Positions 1 through 8,587 of a stretch of DNA of 15,840 bases are shown piece after piece (the first letter of the stretch is position 1; every line of letters begins with the position of its first letter). The DNA lies in contig JAZNRO010000122.1 of NCBI GenBank assembly GCA_045590715.1, positions 1 to 15,840 on the forward strand, in the 5' to 3' direction. The position numbers and the translations under genes are program-made. Source of the stretch: RGIG5579 sp045590715. Its GTDB lineage: Bacteria > Bacillota > Clostridia > Oscillospirales > SIG627. Under the pieces are notes generated by a model. The model searched no databases, was not told the DNA's origin, and worked only from the letters and a program-made list of their open reading frames with translations.

Positions 1-793
1 TATCGTGGCGTCCGGCAAAGCGGATGATCTCATAACCAAGTCCCATGGTAATGGGAAGGAGCACAAGTTTGATGAGAAGATAAAGATAGGTATTTTCCCT
101 AGTTGCAGGGAAAAAATAGCCGATAAGAATACCGATAAGAATTCCCACGAACATCATCAGAATCATAAAACTGGTACCGCATCTGGGGTGAAACCGCTTT
201 TGTTTTCTGACGTTTTCCACGCTTAATTCCAGACCTGCTTCATAACAGAAAATACTCTTATGCTCCGCGCCGTGATACATAAAGGTACGGCGGATATCCT
301 TCATCAGAGATACAAGGGATACATAGCCTAGGAAAATGGCAATACGAAGCACACCCTCTACTACTTTGCGAAGGATCTCGTGAGAAATGAGAGAAGAAAG
401 GAAAGCGGGCAGGGCGATAAAAAGACCTGCGCCCAAAAGTACACCCAGCACCATTCCCACGCCCATTACGATAGCGGTAAGGCTTTTTCCGAAAGTACGG
501 GTCAGCCATTTTTCAAACTTGGTTTCCTCTTCGATTTCCAGTGCCTCTGCGGCAAATTCCAAAGTAGAAAAGGAAAGAGTCATACTTTCAATAAAGCTGA
601 TAAATCCGCGGATCACGGGCAGCTTTAAAAAGAAATTTTTCTTTTTGATCTCGTTTAGATGGCGGTCACGGATAATGGTGCCGTCCGCCTTCCGCACGGC
701 AGTGGTATAGCTTTCGGGACCGCGCATCATAATGCCTTCCAGCACCGCCTGTCCCCCGACTTTTCCCACTCTTTTATTTTTTTCTTTTTCCAT
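1..793 (-). CDS. yqhQ: DUF1385 family membrane protein (YqhQ-like), 3' end cut by window edge
   Basis: The first 264 residues are present; the C-terminus lies beyond base 1. Conserved blocks of the DUF1385 family are visible: GGQAVLEG at residues 13-20 followed by MMRGP, HGAEHK at 174-179, and HPRCGTSF at 202-209. Hydrophobic segments fall at about 105-130, 146-164, 207-228 and 235-252, so it is a polytopic membrane protein. The biochemical function of the family is not established. The start is ATG at 791-793, with AAGGA at 801-805 seven bases upstream; this site overlaps the stop codon of the preceding lipoprotein gene (804-806), which suggests coupling. It is the last gene seen in the long leftward operon. 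In many Clostridia this family lies next to prmC and prfA, so those genes may follow outside the window (inference). Family assignment is confident; the role is unknown. Confidence 0.9.
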   Translation of the reverse strand, partial: MEKEKNKRVGKVGGQAVLEGIMMRGPESYTTAVRKADGTIIRDRHLNEIKKKNFFLKLPVIRGFISFIESMTLSFSTLEFAAEALEIEEETKFEKWLTRTFGKSLTAIVMGVGMVLGVLLGAGLFIALPAFLSSLISHEILRKVVEGVLRIAIFLGYVSLVSLMKDIRRTFMYHGAEHKSIFCYEAGLELSVENVRKQKRFHPRCGTSFMILMMFVGILIGILIGYFFPATRENTYLYLLIKLVLLPITMGLGYEIIRFAGRHD

Positions 794-803
794 TTCAATA
801 TCC

Positions 804-1373
804 TTATCTGAATTTCAGTGCCTTTGCCATGGCCTCGGCTTCTTCCAGGTGAGTTTCAAAAGCCTCGGTCTTGGCGGTATAAAGCATCGTATAAATATAG
901 CCGTTAAAGGAGATGAACCAGGCGCGGAACGAGTAGGATTCACCGGAGAAAGTGGCACTGAAATTTACCGCAAGGGCGTCGCATCCGTCGATCTTTAAGG
1001 TGCTTCTCTTCAGGCTCTGGTCCTGGTTGCGCTCGGTTTCAAGGTTATTAAAATTATCCTGGAATTTTACAAAATAATACTTTTCCGCATAGTCCAGCAA
1101 GGTAGGATACTGAGCAGAAGCGGTAAAAGCAGTAATGCTCACATTGGAAAAGTCCGTTTCCGATACGAAGGCGCTGGTCATGCCGGCGTCATTGCGGTCC
1201 AGGGTCCAGTTAGAGGGATAGAAAAAGTAATAATCGGTATTTTCATTTCCTGCAAGGCTAAAACCGGAGGGGATCTCCACGCCGTCTCCCTCGTCCTTCT
1301 TTCCGCAGGCGCAAAGAGGCAAAAGCATCAAAAGGGACAAAAGGAAACATACGATACGAACACTTTTTTTCAT
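804..1373 (-). CDS. PsbP-like secreted lipoprotein
   Basis: A 189-residue protein with a lipoprotein signal: two lysines after the initiator Met, a hydrophobic stretch at residues 5-20, and a lipobox L20-C21-A22-C23 followed by G24-K25-K26. It should be lipidated at C23 and held on the outer face of the membrane. The rest, with an YYFFYPSNW segment, a later ETDFSNVSI segment and alternating beta-strand-like stretches, resembles the PsbP-like lipoproteins common in Clostridia, whose role is unknown. A longer reading starts at ATG 1377-1379, but AGGAG at 1381-1385 is only one base from that ATG and seven bases from ATG 1371-1373, so the downstream Met is chosen. The gene follows hemW by 14 bases and precedes yqhQ by 10. 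The PsbP-like assignment is by overall look and is moderate; lipoprotein status is strong. Confidence 0.8.
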   Translation of the reverse strand: MKKSVRIVCFLLSLLMLLPLCACGKKDEGDGVEIPSGFSLAGNENTDYYFFYPSNWTLDRNDAGMTSAFVSETDFSNVSITAFTASAQYPTLLDYAEKYYFVKFQDNFNNLETERNQDQSLKRSTLKIDGCDALAVNFSATFSGESYSFRAWFISFNGYIYTMLYTAKTEAFETHLEEAEAMAKALKFR

Positions 1374-1387
1374 TTTCATTCTCCTAT

Positions 1388-2503
1388 TTAAATTAGCTCT
1401 GATATGATTTCATTGGATACAAAAAAGCCTTCTTTGGTAAGAGCAAAGCCGTCTTTCGTCCTTTTTGTAAGGCCGTGTTTTTCCCAAAGGGTCATTTTTT
1501 CTTTGATCTTTTCTATTTGTTCCGTCGGGGCAAGCATGGAAAGTTTTTCAAAAGAAAGTCCTTTTTTCTGGCGCAGGGACAGCATAATATATTCTTCCAA
1601 AAGATCTTCCTTTGTTCGCTCTTCCGGGTCGGAATGGCGGGTCAGAGAATCTTTGGCCTTAAGGTAGCCGTCCAGTCCTTCCGGAACGCAAAAACGCTTG
1701 TTTTCAAAAAGAGAGTGAGCGCCGGGGCCAAAGCCCAGGTACGCTCCGCCTTCCCAGTACACCTGATTGTGCCTGGATTCAAAGCCGGGCAAAGCGGCGT
1801 TTGAGATCTCGTAATGGCAAAAGCCCTTTTCCTCCAGAAAAGAAATGGCGGAAAAATACATTTTGCGCAAAATTTCGTCATCGGGGATCTGATCCAGCTT
1901 TTCATAAAGAGGCACGTTTTCCGACAGGGTCAAAAGATAGAAGGACAGGTGCTTTGGCGAAAGAGAAAGAGCCTTCTTTACGCTTTCCAAAAAGTCCTCT
2001 ACCCTCTGCCCCGGAAGGCCGTACATCAGGTCAAGGTTAATATTATCAAAGCCTACGGCTCGCGCTCTTTCCACCGCATTTTTTACGTCTTCATAGCGGT
2101 GAAGTCTTCCTAAAAGCAAAAGTTCTTCATCCCGGGCAGACTGCATACCGAAGCTGATCCGGTTTGCCCCTTCCCGGTAAAAGGCCGAGAGCACTTCTTC
2201 CGAGGCTGATTCCGGGTTCATTTCCACGGTGATCTCCGCATCGGGAGAAATGCGATAGGCTTTACGAAGTGCGGAAAATATTTCCTTGATTCCCTTGGGA
2301 GAAAGAAGACTGGGGGTGCCGCCGCCGAAATACACGGTGCGCACCTTGTAGTCCCTTGCCTTTTCAGAAAAAGCCAAAAGATCACGGACAAGGGCCTTTT
2401 CAAAAAGGCCGATCTTCTCCGGGCATATAACGGAATAAAAATCACAATAACGGCACTTCCCCTTGCAAAAAGGGACGTGCAAATAAAGACTTAGATCATT
2501 CAT
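1388..2503 (-). CDS. hemW: HemW, radical SAM heme chaperone (HemN-like)
   Basis: A 371-residue radical SAM protein. The 4Fe-4S-binding cysteines are C13, C17 and C20 (CxxxCxxC, in an HVPFCKGKCRYCDF context), and the SAM-binding GGGTPS lies at residues 60-65. The HNQVYW motif at 245-250 matches the HNxxYW heme-binding signature that separates HemW from coproporphyrinogen oxidase HemN. HemW homologues bind heme and pass it to target proteins; older annotation as 'oxygen-independent coproporphyrinogen III oxidase' is probably wrong here. Length is normal for the family. The start ATG (2501-2503) sits inside the end of lepA in an ATGAATGA arrangement, with an eight-base overlap. No strong Shine-Dalgarno site is visible, so translation probably depends on coupling to lepA. 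The lepA-hemW pair is widely conserved in Bacillota. Confidence 0.95.
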   Translation of the reverse strand: MNDLSLYLHVPFCKGKCRYCDFYSVICPEKIGLFEKALVRDLLAFSEKARDYKVRTVYFGGGTPSLLSPKGIKEIFSALRKAYRISPDAEITVEMNPESASEEVLSAFYREGANRISFGMQSARDEELLLLGRLHRYEDVKNAVERARAVGFDNINLDLMYGLPGQRVEDFLESVKKALSLSPKHLSFYLLTLSENVPLYEKLDQIPDDEILRKMYFSAISFLEEKGFCHYEISNAALPGFESRHNQVYWEGGAYLGFGPGAHSLFENKRFCVPEGLDGYLKAKDSLTRHSDPEERTKEDLLEEYIMLSLRQKKGLSFEKLSMLAPTEQIEKIKEKMTLWEKHGLTKRTKDGFALTKEGFFVSNEIISELI

Positions 2504-4295
2504 CCAGTTTCAGCACTGCCATAAAGGCTTCCTGGGGAACCTCAACGGAGCCCAGAGAACGCATCTTCTTCTTGCCTTCCTTCTGCTTTTCAAGCAGTTT
2601 CTTCTTACGGGTAATATCACCGCCGTAACACTTGGCAAGAACGTCTTTTCTCATTGCCTTCACCGTTTCTCTGGCAATGACTCTGCCGCCGATGGCGGCC
2701 TGGACGGGAATTTCAAAAAGCTGCCGAGGAATATTCTCCTTCAGCTTTTCCACGATCCTTCTGGCTCTGGCATAGGCCTTGTCACTGTGTACGATAAAGG
2801 ACAGGGCATCTACCACGTCGCCGTTTAATAAAATATCCAGCTTCACAAGTTTCGAAGGAACGTATTCCGTATCACTGTAATCAAAGGAAGCGTAGCCTTT
2901 GCTTCGGGATTTTAATGCATCGAAAAAGTCATAGACGATTTCGTTTAAGGGAAGCTTGTAATGAAGCTCGGTGCGGGTGGGGGTAATATACTTCATATCC
3001 AAAAATTCGCCTCTGCGGTCCTGGCAAAGGTCCATAATACCGCCTACGTACTCGACGGGGGTAATGATGCTGGCGTGTACCACCGGCTCGAAAGCGATAT
3101 CAATATTCTCCACCGCCGGGTAGTTGGTGGGGTTATCGATCATAAGGGTGGTGCCGTCGTGCATCTGAAGTTTATAAATTACACTGGGAGCGGTGGTAAT
3201 AAGATCCAGATTGAATTCTCTCTCCAGTCTTTCCTGAATCACTTCCATGTGCAAAAGGCCTAAAAATCCACAGCGGAAGCCAAAGCCCAGTGCGGCACTG
3301 GTTTCCGGCTCGAAGGAAAGGGCCGCGTCGTTCAAACGCAGTTTTTCCAGGGCTTCCCGCAGGTCATTGTATCTTGCGCCGTCTGCGGGATAGATACCGG
3401 AAAATACCACGGAAAGCGCTTCTTTAAAACCGTCGAAGGGCTTTTCGGTGGGATTATCTGCAAGGGTAATGGTATCCCCTACTCTGGTCTGTTCCAGGGA
3501 CTTAATGGAAGCGGTAAGATAGCCTACCTGACCGGAAGTTAAGGTGTCGCAAGGAGCAAGACCGAAGGTCTTCATAGTACCTACTTCCGTCACGTCAAAT
3601 TCTGCGCCGGTATTCATCATACGGATCCGGTCCCCTTTGGAAAGGGTGCCTTCAAACAGGCGGAAATAAACGATAATGCCTTTATAAGCGTCGTAAAAAG
3701 AGTCAAAGATCAAGGCTTTGCAGGGACGGTGGGAAACGTCCTCCGGTCCGGGGATATATTCCACGATCCCCTCCAAAACTTCCTCAATATTCAAACCGGT
3801 TTTGGCAGATACGCAGGGGGCGTAGTCTGCGGGAATACCGATCACGTCTTCAATTTCATTTTTCACTTTTTCCGGATCGGCAGCAGGAAGATCCACCTTG
3901 TTGATGACCGGGAACAGTTCCAGATCGTGATCCACCGCAAGATAAGCGTTGGCAAGCGTCTGGGCCTGGATTCCCTGGGTAGCGTCCACCACCAGAATTG
4001 CCCCTTCGCAGGCGCGAAGAGATCTGGAAACCTCGTAGTTAAAGTCTACGTGGCCGGGGGTATCAATTAGATTAAATTCATAAGTATTGCCGTCTTTGGC
4101 CTTGTAATCCAAGGTAACGGCACGGGCTTTGATGGTAATGCCACGTTCCTTTTCCAGCTCCATATCGTCCAGAACCTGGGCTTCCATTTCCCTTTTCTCT
4201 ACGCTTCCGGTCTTTTCCAGAATGCAGTCGGCAAGGGTACTTTTGCCGTGGTCAATATGGGCGATAATACAAAAATTGCGAATGTTTTTCTTCAT
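2496..4295 (-). CDS. lepA: Elongation factor 4 (LepA), translational GTPase
   Basis: A 599-residue protein, the same length as typical LepA. The G domain is complete: AHIDHGKST at residues 12-20 (P-loop), RGITIK at 51-56 (switch I), DTPGH at 78-82, NKVD at 132-135, and a SAKTG segment for the last G motif. Domain II, the EF-G-like domains III and V, and the LepA-specific C-terminal domain follow, ending in a lysine-rich segment and VPQEAFMAVLK. LepA binds the ribosome and affects elongation or initiation under stress; its exact role is still argued over. The start ATG (4293-4295) is three bases after the smpB stop and has only a weak ribosome binding site, so it is probably coupled to smpB. 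The end overlaps the hemW start by eight bases. Confidence 0.98.
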   Translation of the reverse strand: MKKNIRNFCIIAHIDHGKSTLADCILEKTGSVEKREMEAQVLDDMELEKERGITIKARAVTLDYKAKDGNTYEFNLIDTPGHVDFNYEVSRSLRACEGAILVVDATQGIQAQTLANAYLAVDHDLELFPVINKVDLPAADPEKVKNEIEDVIGIPADYAPCVSAKTGLNIEEVLEGIVEYIPGPEDVSHRPCKALIFDSFYDAYKGIIVYFRLFEGTLSKGDRIRMMNTGAEFDVTEVGTMKTFGLAPCDTLTSGQVGYLTASIKSLEQTRVGDTITLADNPTEKPFDGFKEALSVVFSGIYPADGARYNDLREALEKLRLNDAALSFEPETSAALGFGFRCGFLGLLHMEVIQERLEREFNLDLITTAPSVIYKLQMHDGTTLMIDNPTNYPAVENIDIAFEPVVHASIITPVEYVGGIMDLCQDRRGEFLDMKYITPTRTELHYKLPLNEIVYDFFDALKSRSKGYASFDYSDTEYVPSKLVKLDILLNGDVVDALSFIVHSDKAYARARRIVEKLKENIPRQLFEIPVQAAIGGRVIARETVKAMRKDVLAKCYGGDITRKKKLLEKQKEGKKKMRSLGSVEVPQEAFMAVLKLDE

Positions 4296-4298
4296 CTT

Positions 4299-4769
4299 TT
4301 AGTCCCGATCCGATAATTTAATTCCTCTGCGATTTTCTCTTTCAAGATCACGCTTTAATGCGCTCTCTCTTTTATCATACAGTTTTTTACCGCGGCAAAC
4401 GCCAACCTCTACCTTTACCCTTCCCCTTTTGAAATAAAGGGATAAGGGAATGAGGGTATATCCGTCCCTCTCTGCCATGGCCCGCAGTTTCATAATTTCT
4501 TTTTTATGCATGAGTAGCCGCCGGGTACGGAGAGGATCCCGGTTAAAGATATTTCCTTTTTCATAGGGGCTGATATGAATGCCCTTGGCAAACAGTTCCC
4601 CATCGGAAATGGTAAGATAGGAGTCCTTTAAATTGACCGTTCCCTGACGGATGGATTTCACTTCCGTACCGAACAGTTCAATACCCGCTTCAAACTTTTC
4701 TTCCACAAAATAATCGTGAAAGGCCTTTCGGTTAGAAGCGGCGGTTTTTACGCTGTCATTCTTCTGCAT
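4299..4769 (-). CDS. smpB: SsrA-binding protein SmpB (trans-translation)
   Basis: A 156-residue protein of normal SmpB length. Family hallmarks are the N-terminal NRKAFHDYFVEEKFEAGIEL block, GTEVKSIRQG, the NLKDSY strand, an SPYEKGN segment, and the basic C-terminal tail with KLYDKRESALKRD that enters the ribosome during trans-translation. SmpB binds tmRNA and delivers it to stalled ribosomes; the tmRNA gene (ssrA) is not in this window. The start (4767-4769) overlaps the end of rmuC by 14 bases and has only a weak GAAGAA upstream, so it is likely coupled to rmuC. In many Bacillota smpB sits behind secG and rnr; here it lies with rmuC and lepA, and secG is about 8 kb away in the ribosomal operon. 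Confidence 0.97.
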   Translation of the reverse strand: MQKNDSVKTAASNRKAFHDYFVEEKFEAGIELFGTEVKSIRQGTVNLKDSYLTISDGELFAKGIHISPYEKGNIFNRDPLRTRRLLMHKKEIMKLRAMAERDGYTLIPLSLYFKRGRVKVEVGVCRGKKLYDKRESALKRDLERENRRGIKLSDRD

Positions 4770-6072
4770 CGTGTTCTTCTTTCAAAATAGCCTCGGCTCT
4801 TTGAGTCGGAAGGGCCGAAACGTGTTTTAACTTTCTTTGGATCTGCCTGGTGCGTACGCCTACCAAAGCATCCAGACCGCGATTTGCCTGGTCGATCTTT
4901 GCCTGGGCGTCCCGAAGGGCCGTTTCAAATTTATCAAACTCAGTACGAACGGCGCTGAGCACCTCCCACACTTCGCTGGATCGCTTCTGAATAGCAAGGG
5001 TACGGAATCCCGTCTGCAAGGAATTGAGCAGTGCCGCCATGGTAGTGGGCCCTGCGATATTCACCTTATAGCTGCGCTGAAGCACTTCCACCATACCCAT
5101 TTTCACCACTTCTGCGTAAAGGCCTTCCGTGGGAAGAAACATAATGGCAAAATCGGTGGTATGAGGGGGAGAAACGTATTTGGAATGAATATCTTTGGCA
5201 AAAGCCTTGATCCGGCTTTCCAGAACGTTTTTCTGTGCTTTTACCAGTTCCGGATCGGCGGCGTCATAAGCATCTTGCAGGTTCACGTAAGCATCCAGAG
5301 GGAATTTAGAGTCAATGGGAAGGTATACCACCTCATCCCCGTCACCGGGCAAACGGATGGCAAATTCTACCCGGTTAGCAGAGCCGGGAACGGTAGCCAC
5401 ATTGGATTCAAACTGCTCCGGAGATAAGATCTCTTCCAAAATAGAATTAAGCTGAATTTCTCCTAAAATACCGCGGGTCTTAACGTTGGATAAAACCTTT
5501 TTCAGATCGCCCACGCCACTGGCCAAGGTCTGCATTTCACCCAGTCCCTGATAGACCTGCTGAAGCCGTTCACTTACTTCCTTGAAAGAACGGCTGATCC
5601 GTTCCTCCAGGGCAGTCTGCAATTTTTCTTCTACGCTTTGGCGGATCTCGCCAAGGCTTTTTTCATTGCCCTGGCGCAGTTCGGAAAGTTTTCCGTCTAC
5701 GGTTTCCCGCAGTGCCTGGGCGTTTTTCTCCTGGAAGGCGTTCATTTGGGACATTCTCTCATCCAGTGCTTTTACCGATGCATTGAGATGCTGGCTCAAT
5801 TCCGCAATGCGCTTATCCTGCTGGGTAAACACTTCCGTCTGGGAAGCGCGCATAGAACGGGAAAAACTTTCCAGGGATCTGGCATTTTCCTCGCTGATCT
5901 CTCTGCGGGTGGCCTGAAGGCTGCGCTCCAGACGCTCACCGATACGGTCAAGATCTTCCCTTCCCGCGGCAGTGCTTTCTTTTTTCTTTGAAACGGTGAT
6001 TAAAGTAAAAAGAGAAACAAGGGCGGAGATGGCGGAAATTGCAATCACCAGAATAAGAGTTAAACGTTCCAA
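4756..6072 (-). CDS. rmuC: RmuC-family DNA recombination protein
   Basis: A 438-residue protein. Residues 4-26 form one membrane-spanning or signal-anchor segment. Residues about 30-190 are a long heptad-like region rich in Glu, Arg, Gln and Ser, consistent with a coiled coil. The RmuC catalytic-like domain, related to PD-(D/E)XK nucleases, follows from about 195 and includes VKTRGILGEIQLNSILEE and an LPIDSKFPL segment. RmuC limits certain recombination events such as inversions in E. coli; its detailed biochemistry is unclear. The start is a TTG codon (6070-6072) with AAGGA seven bases upstream, placed after the mltG stop at 6087-6089. Its end overlaps smpB by 14 bases. Family assignment is firm; a role in this organism is inferred only from the family. 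Confidence 0.93.
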   Translation of the reverse strand: MERLTLILVIAISAISALVSLFTLITVSKKKESTAAGREDLDRIGERLERSLQATRREISEENARSLESFSRSMRASQTEVFTQQDKRIAELSQHLNASVKALDERMSQMNAFQEKNAQALRETVDGKLSELRQGNEKSLGEIRQSVEEKLQTALEERISRSFKEVSERLQQVYQGLGEMQTLASGVGDLKKVLSNVKTRGILGEIQLNSILEEILSPEQFESNVATVPGSANRVEFAIRLPGDGDEVVYLPIDSKFPLDAYVNLQDAYDAADPELVKAQKNVLESRIKAFAKDIHSKYVSPPHTTDFAIMFLPTEGLYAEVVKMGMVEVLQRSYKVNIAGPTTMAALLNSLQTGFRTLAIQKRSSEVWEVLSAVRTEFDKFETALRDAQAKIDQANRGLDALVGVRTRQIQRKLKHVSALPTQRAEAILKEEHDAEE

Positions 6073-6086
6073 ATCAAAATCCTTTC

Positions 6087-7613
6087 TCAGTCAATACTGG
6101 TTCCGTTTTCTTTGGCTGCCTTCAGCTTTGCCGCGTTGGCAAGGTGCTGTGCTTCGGTATCGGCGAAAATAATAGAGCCGTCCGTATCGGAAATGAAGTA
6201 ATAATGGGAATTTGTTTCCGGATAAAGAGTGGCCTGGATGGCTTCCCAGCCGGGATTGGAAATAGCGGAAGGAGGAAGACCGGCGTTGCGGTAAGTATTA
6301 TAAGGGCTATCCACCTCAAGATCCTTATAGCTTAGTTCCTCTTTTCTCTCTTCCAGACAGTACTGCACGGTGGCGTCAGACTGCAGGCGCTTCATATTAT
6401 TGGACTTCAGTCGGTTATAGAATACGCCGGCAATGGGATAAAAGTCGGAAATGAATTTTCCTTCCTTCTGGACGATGGACGCCAGGGTCACTACCTGGTC
6501 CAGATTCATCCCCAGCTCCTCAAGTCTTAAATAATAATCTTCTTCAAAATGCGCTTCAAAGGCCGCTAAGAGTTTATCTACGATGGCAACCTCGCTGGAG
6601 TCCGTGTAGAATTCATAGGTATCCGGGAACAAATACCCTTCCAGACGGTATTTTCTCTTATCGGAAAGCTTGATGGCATCCAGCTTATCCATGAAGACGT
6701 AGTCGTAATCAAAGTTGTTGATAGCTTCCACAAAGCCCGCTCTGGTGCCCATTCCGTTAGAAAGGAACAGATCGATGGTTTCATCCACCGTATAGCCTTC
6801 GGGAATGGTAAGAGTAATGATCTTTCTGGTCTTGCGGTCTTTGATCTTGGATACGATCTGGTCGTAATTTAAGGTGCTGGAGATTTCGTGGTCACCCGGT
6901 TTAAAGGTGAGAGCGTTTTCGGAATCTCTGTTTTTAAAATTGATGTAAAAGCGGAAAACGGAAGGATACTCAATGAGATCCTTTTCTTTCAGAAGATTGG
7001 AAACCTCGGAAACGGTAGCGTTTTCCGGAATGGTAATGGTAGCTACCACCTCGTCCTTTACCAGGGCAAAAATATCATTGGCCCAGCGAATACCCACAAA
7101 GGACAAAATAGCGGAAATGCCTACTACCACGGCAATGTAAATTAAGGCAATGGTAGCTGTATAACCCATAGAAGCACGAACGGATTTCTTTTCTTCCGGG
7201 GTCATAGGTCTTTTCACTGCCGGCTTTTTCGCTTTTTCTTTCTTCTCTCCGGAAGTCTTTTTCAAAGAAGAATAGGCTTTTTTTACGGCACTTCCCGCGT
7301 CCTTCAGGCCCGCAGAAAGCTTTTCCGCGGAAAAGGAAGATACTGCCTTTTCCGTTTTGCTTTTCACGGAAAGACCTTTTACACCGGAGGCAGGAATTTT
7401 TCTGGTTTGAGCGGCTTTTACCGCTACGGTTTTTTTAGGAACAGCTTTTTTTGCCGCACCGGAAGAAACCGTCTTTCCGGCAGAAGCACCGGAAGGGGCA
7501 GTTTCCTTTTTAGGCGCAAGGATCTCCTTGGGTTCTTCTTTCTTTTTGGGAGAAACCAAGATATCCAGGGTATTTTCTTTTTTGTCCGGTTTCGGAGTGT
7601 TATTTTCGCTCAT
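6087..7613 (-). CDS. mltG: Endolytic peptidoglycan transglycosylase MltG (YceG-like)
   Basis: A 508-residue protein, longer than E. coli MltG (about 340) because of a roughly 145-residue cytoplasmic N-terminal extension rich in Lys, Ala, Ser and Pro. One transmembrane segment lies at about 151-175, followed by an extracytoplasmic YceG domain with LysM-like and catalytic parts. Diagnostic motifs are EGYLFPDTY at 325-333, ASIVQKEG at 378-385 with predicted catalytic Glu384, SDATVQY at 412-418, and SPYNTYRNAGLPPSAI at 436-451. MltG cleaves nascent glycan strands and is thought to end their polymerisation. The start ATG overlaps the CPBP gene stop as ATGA, and GAGGTGA for this start lies inside the last CPBP codons. 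The gap to rmuC is 14 bases. Assignment is strong; the N-terminal tail is discussed as a finding. Confidence 0.95.
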   Translation of the reverse strand: MSENNTPKPDKKENTLDILVSPKKKEEPKEILAPKKETAPSGASAGKTVSSGAAKKAVPKKTVAVKAAQTRKIPASGVKGLSVKSKTEKAVSSFSAEKLSAGLKDAGSAVKKAYSSLKKTSGEKKEKAKKPAVKRPMTPEEKKSVRASMGYTATIALIYIAVVVGISAILSFVGIRWANDIFALVKDEVVATITIPENATVSEVSNLLKEKDLIEYPSVFRFYINFKNRDSENALTFKPGDHEISSTLNYDQIVSKIKDRKTRKIITLTIPEGYTVDETIDLFLSNGMGTRAGFVEAINNFDYDYVFMDKLDAIKLSDKRKYRLEGYLFPDTYEFYTDSSEVAIVDKLLAAFEAHFEEDYYLRLEELGMNLDQVVTLASIVQKEGKFISDFYPIAGVFYNRLKSNNMKRLQSDATVQYCLEERKEELSYKDLEVDSPYNTYRNAGLPPSAISNPGWEAIQATLYPETNSHYYFISDTDGSIIFADTEAQHLANAAKLKAAKENGTSID

Positions 7614-8587
7614 AAGCTCACCTCTTTTACTACGTCAGACACAAGGCAAATAAAAATCACAACACAAACTAGGAAGGACGGAGATAAAAAGATCTCCTTC
7701 AGTTTTACAAGAAGACGGGATTTTTCATCCTTTTCCACTTCTTCTTCCCGCTCCATTTTTGCCTTTTCCACTTCTCTTCTTAAAAGTTCCTTTTTGCTGT
7801 GCAGAAGTTCTTCATAAGCGCGGTCCTGATAGATTCCTTCCAGTCCCGAGAACATAAACACGAACAAAAGAAGAAAGAGGCCAATCAAAAGATAAGGCAA
7901 AATGGGGCTTTTTCCAACTTGTCTTAAATACTCTACCACCGCCGGGCGTAAATACATATGAGAAAAGCCGGTGGCGATATGAATGAGAATGGCGGGAACA
8001 ATGGACTGGGATGCCAGGGTGATAACCGAGAACACCACGCCCATAAATACGTAATAGAAAAAGTTTTCCAGGGACAGATGAAGCATGGCAAACATCAGAC
8101 TGGATGTGGCGATACTCAGCGCCGTACCGTAAAAGCGGTACTCAGAAAGAAGAATTCCGCGAAATAGCACTTCTTCAAAAACCGCCGGCAGGATGATATT
8201 GCAAAGAATCATCAAAAAGCGATTTGCCCCCTCCATGGGGATATAGATTGCGCTGGGGGTTTCCACCATAGCGGAATCGAAGAAAAACAGGCCCATATAC
8301 CGAAGCAGAATACTGCCCACAAAGAAGATCAAGGTCATGATCGTGATAAAGGGCATTTTCTGGGGTCCTACGGGATGAATTTTAAGAGATGCGGCAAGGT
8401 CTGTTCCCCGCACTTTCAGATAGAAAGCCAAGGGCAGTAAATACACCACAAGCTGAATGATGGTAGAGGAAAGAAATACATCTACCGCAAGAGAAGAAAT
8501 GAGAGAAAAGATCACGGTAGAAAGGCCTGCCAGGGCCAAAACCACGCCGAATAAAATGGGCGCATAGATATTTGCTTTCAGTTTCAA
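7610..8587 (-). CDS. CPBP-family (CAAX-like) intramembrane metalloprotease with C-terminal extension
   Basis: A 325-residue polytopic membrane protein from the chosen start. The CPBP/Abi motifs are present: EEVLFR at 138-143 (E138, E139, R143), FAMLH with H170, and a later LIHIATG with H203. These are the expected metal and catalytic positions of this Rce1-like protease family, which in bacteria acts in peptide maturation, immunity to bacteriocins or unknown tasks; the substrate here is unknown. After the core comes a charged coiled-coil-like stretch at about 255-293 and one more hydrophobic segment at about 302-318, which is unusual. The start is TTG at 8585-8587, overlapping the DJ-1 stop as TTGA, with AGGGAGGG at 8594-8601 six bases upstream. 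A GTG at 8606-8608 would be longer but has no ribosome binding site at the right distance. Confidence 0.87.
   Translation of the reverse strand: MKLKANIYAPILFGVVLALAGLSTVIFSLISSLAVDVFLSSTIIQLVVYLLPLAFYLKVRGTDLAASLKIHPVGPQKMPFITIMTLIFFVGSILLRYMGLFFFDSAMVETPSAIYIPMEGANRFLMILCNIILPAVFEEVLFRGILLSEYRFYGTALSIATSSLMFAMLHLSLENFFYYVFMGVVFSVITLASQSIVPAILIHIATGFSHMYLRPAVVEYLRQVGKSPILPYLLIGLFLLLFVFMFSGLEGIYQDRAYEELLHSKKELLRREVEKAKMEREEEVEKDEKSRLLVKLKEIFLSPSFLVCVVIFICLVSDVVKEVSL

Noticed and set aside
1377..1379. Upstream ATG as the lipoprotein start
   Set aside because: The AGGAG site is only one base away, too close for initiation; the next ATG is at the right distance.
4837..5427. A 196-codon plus-strand open frame opposite rmuC
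   Set aside because: It is antisense to the conserved RmuC domain, resembles no known family, and has no start signals.
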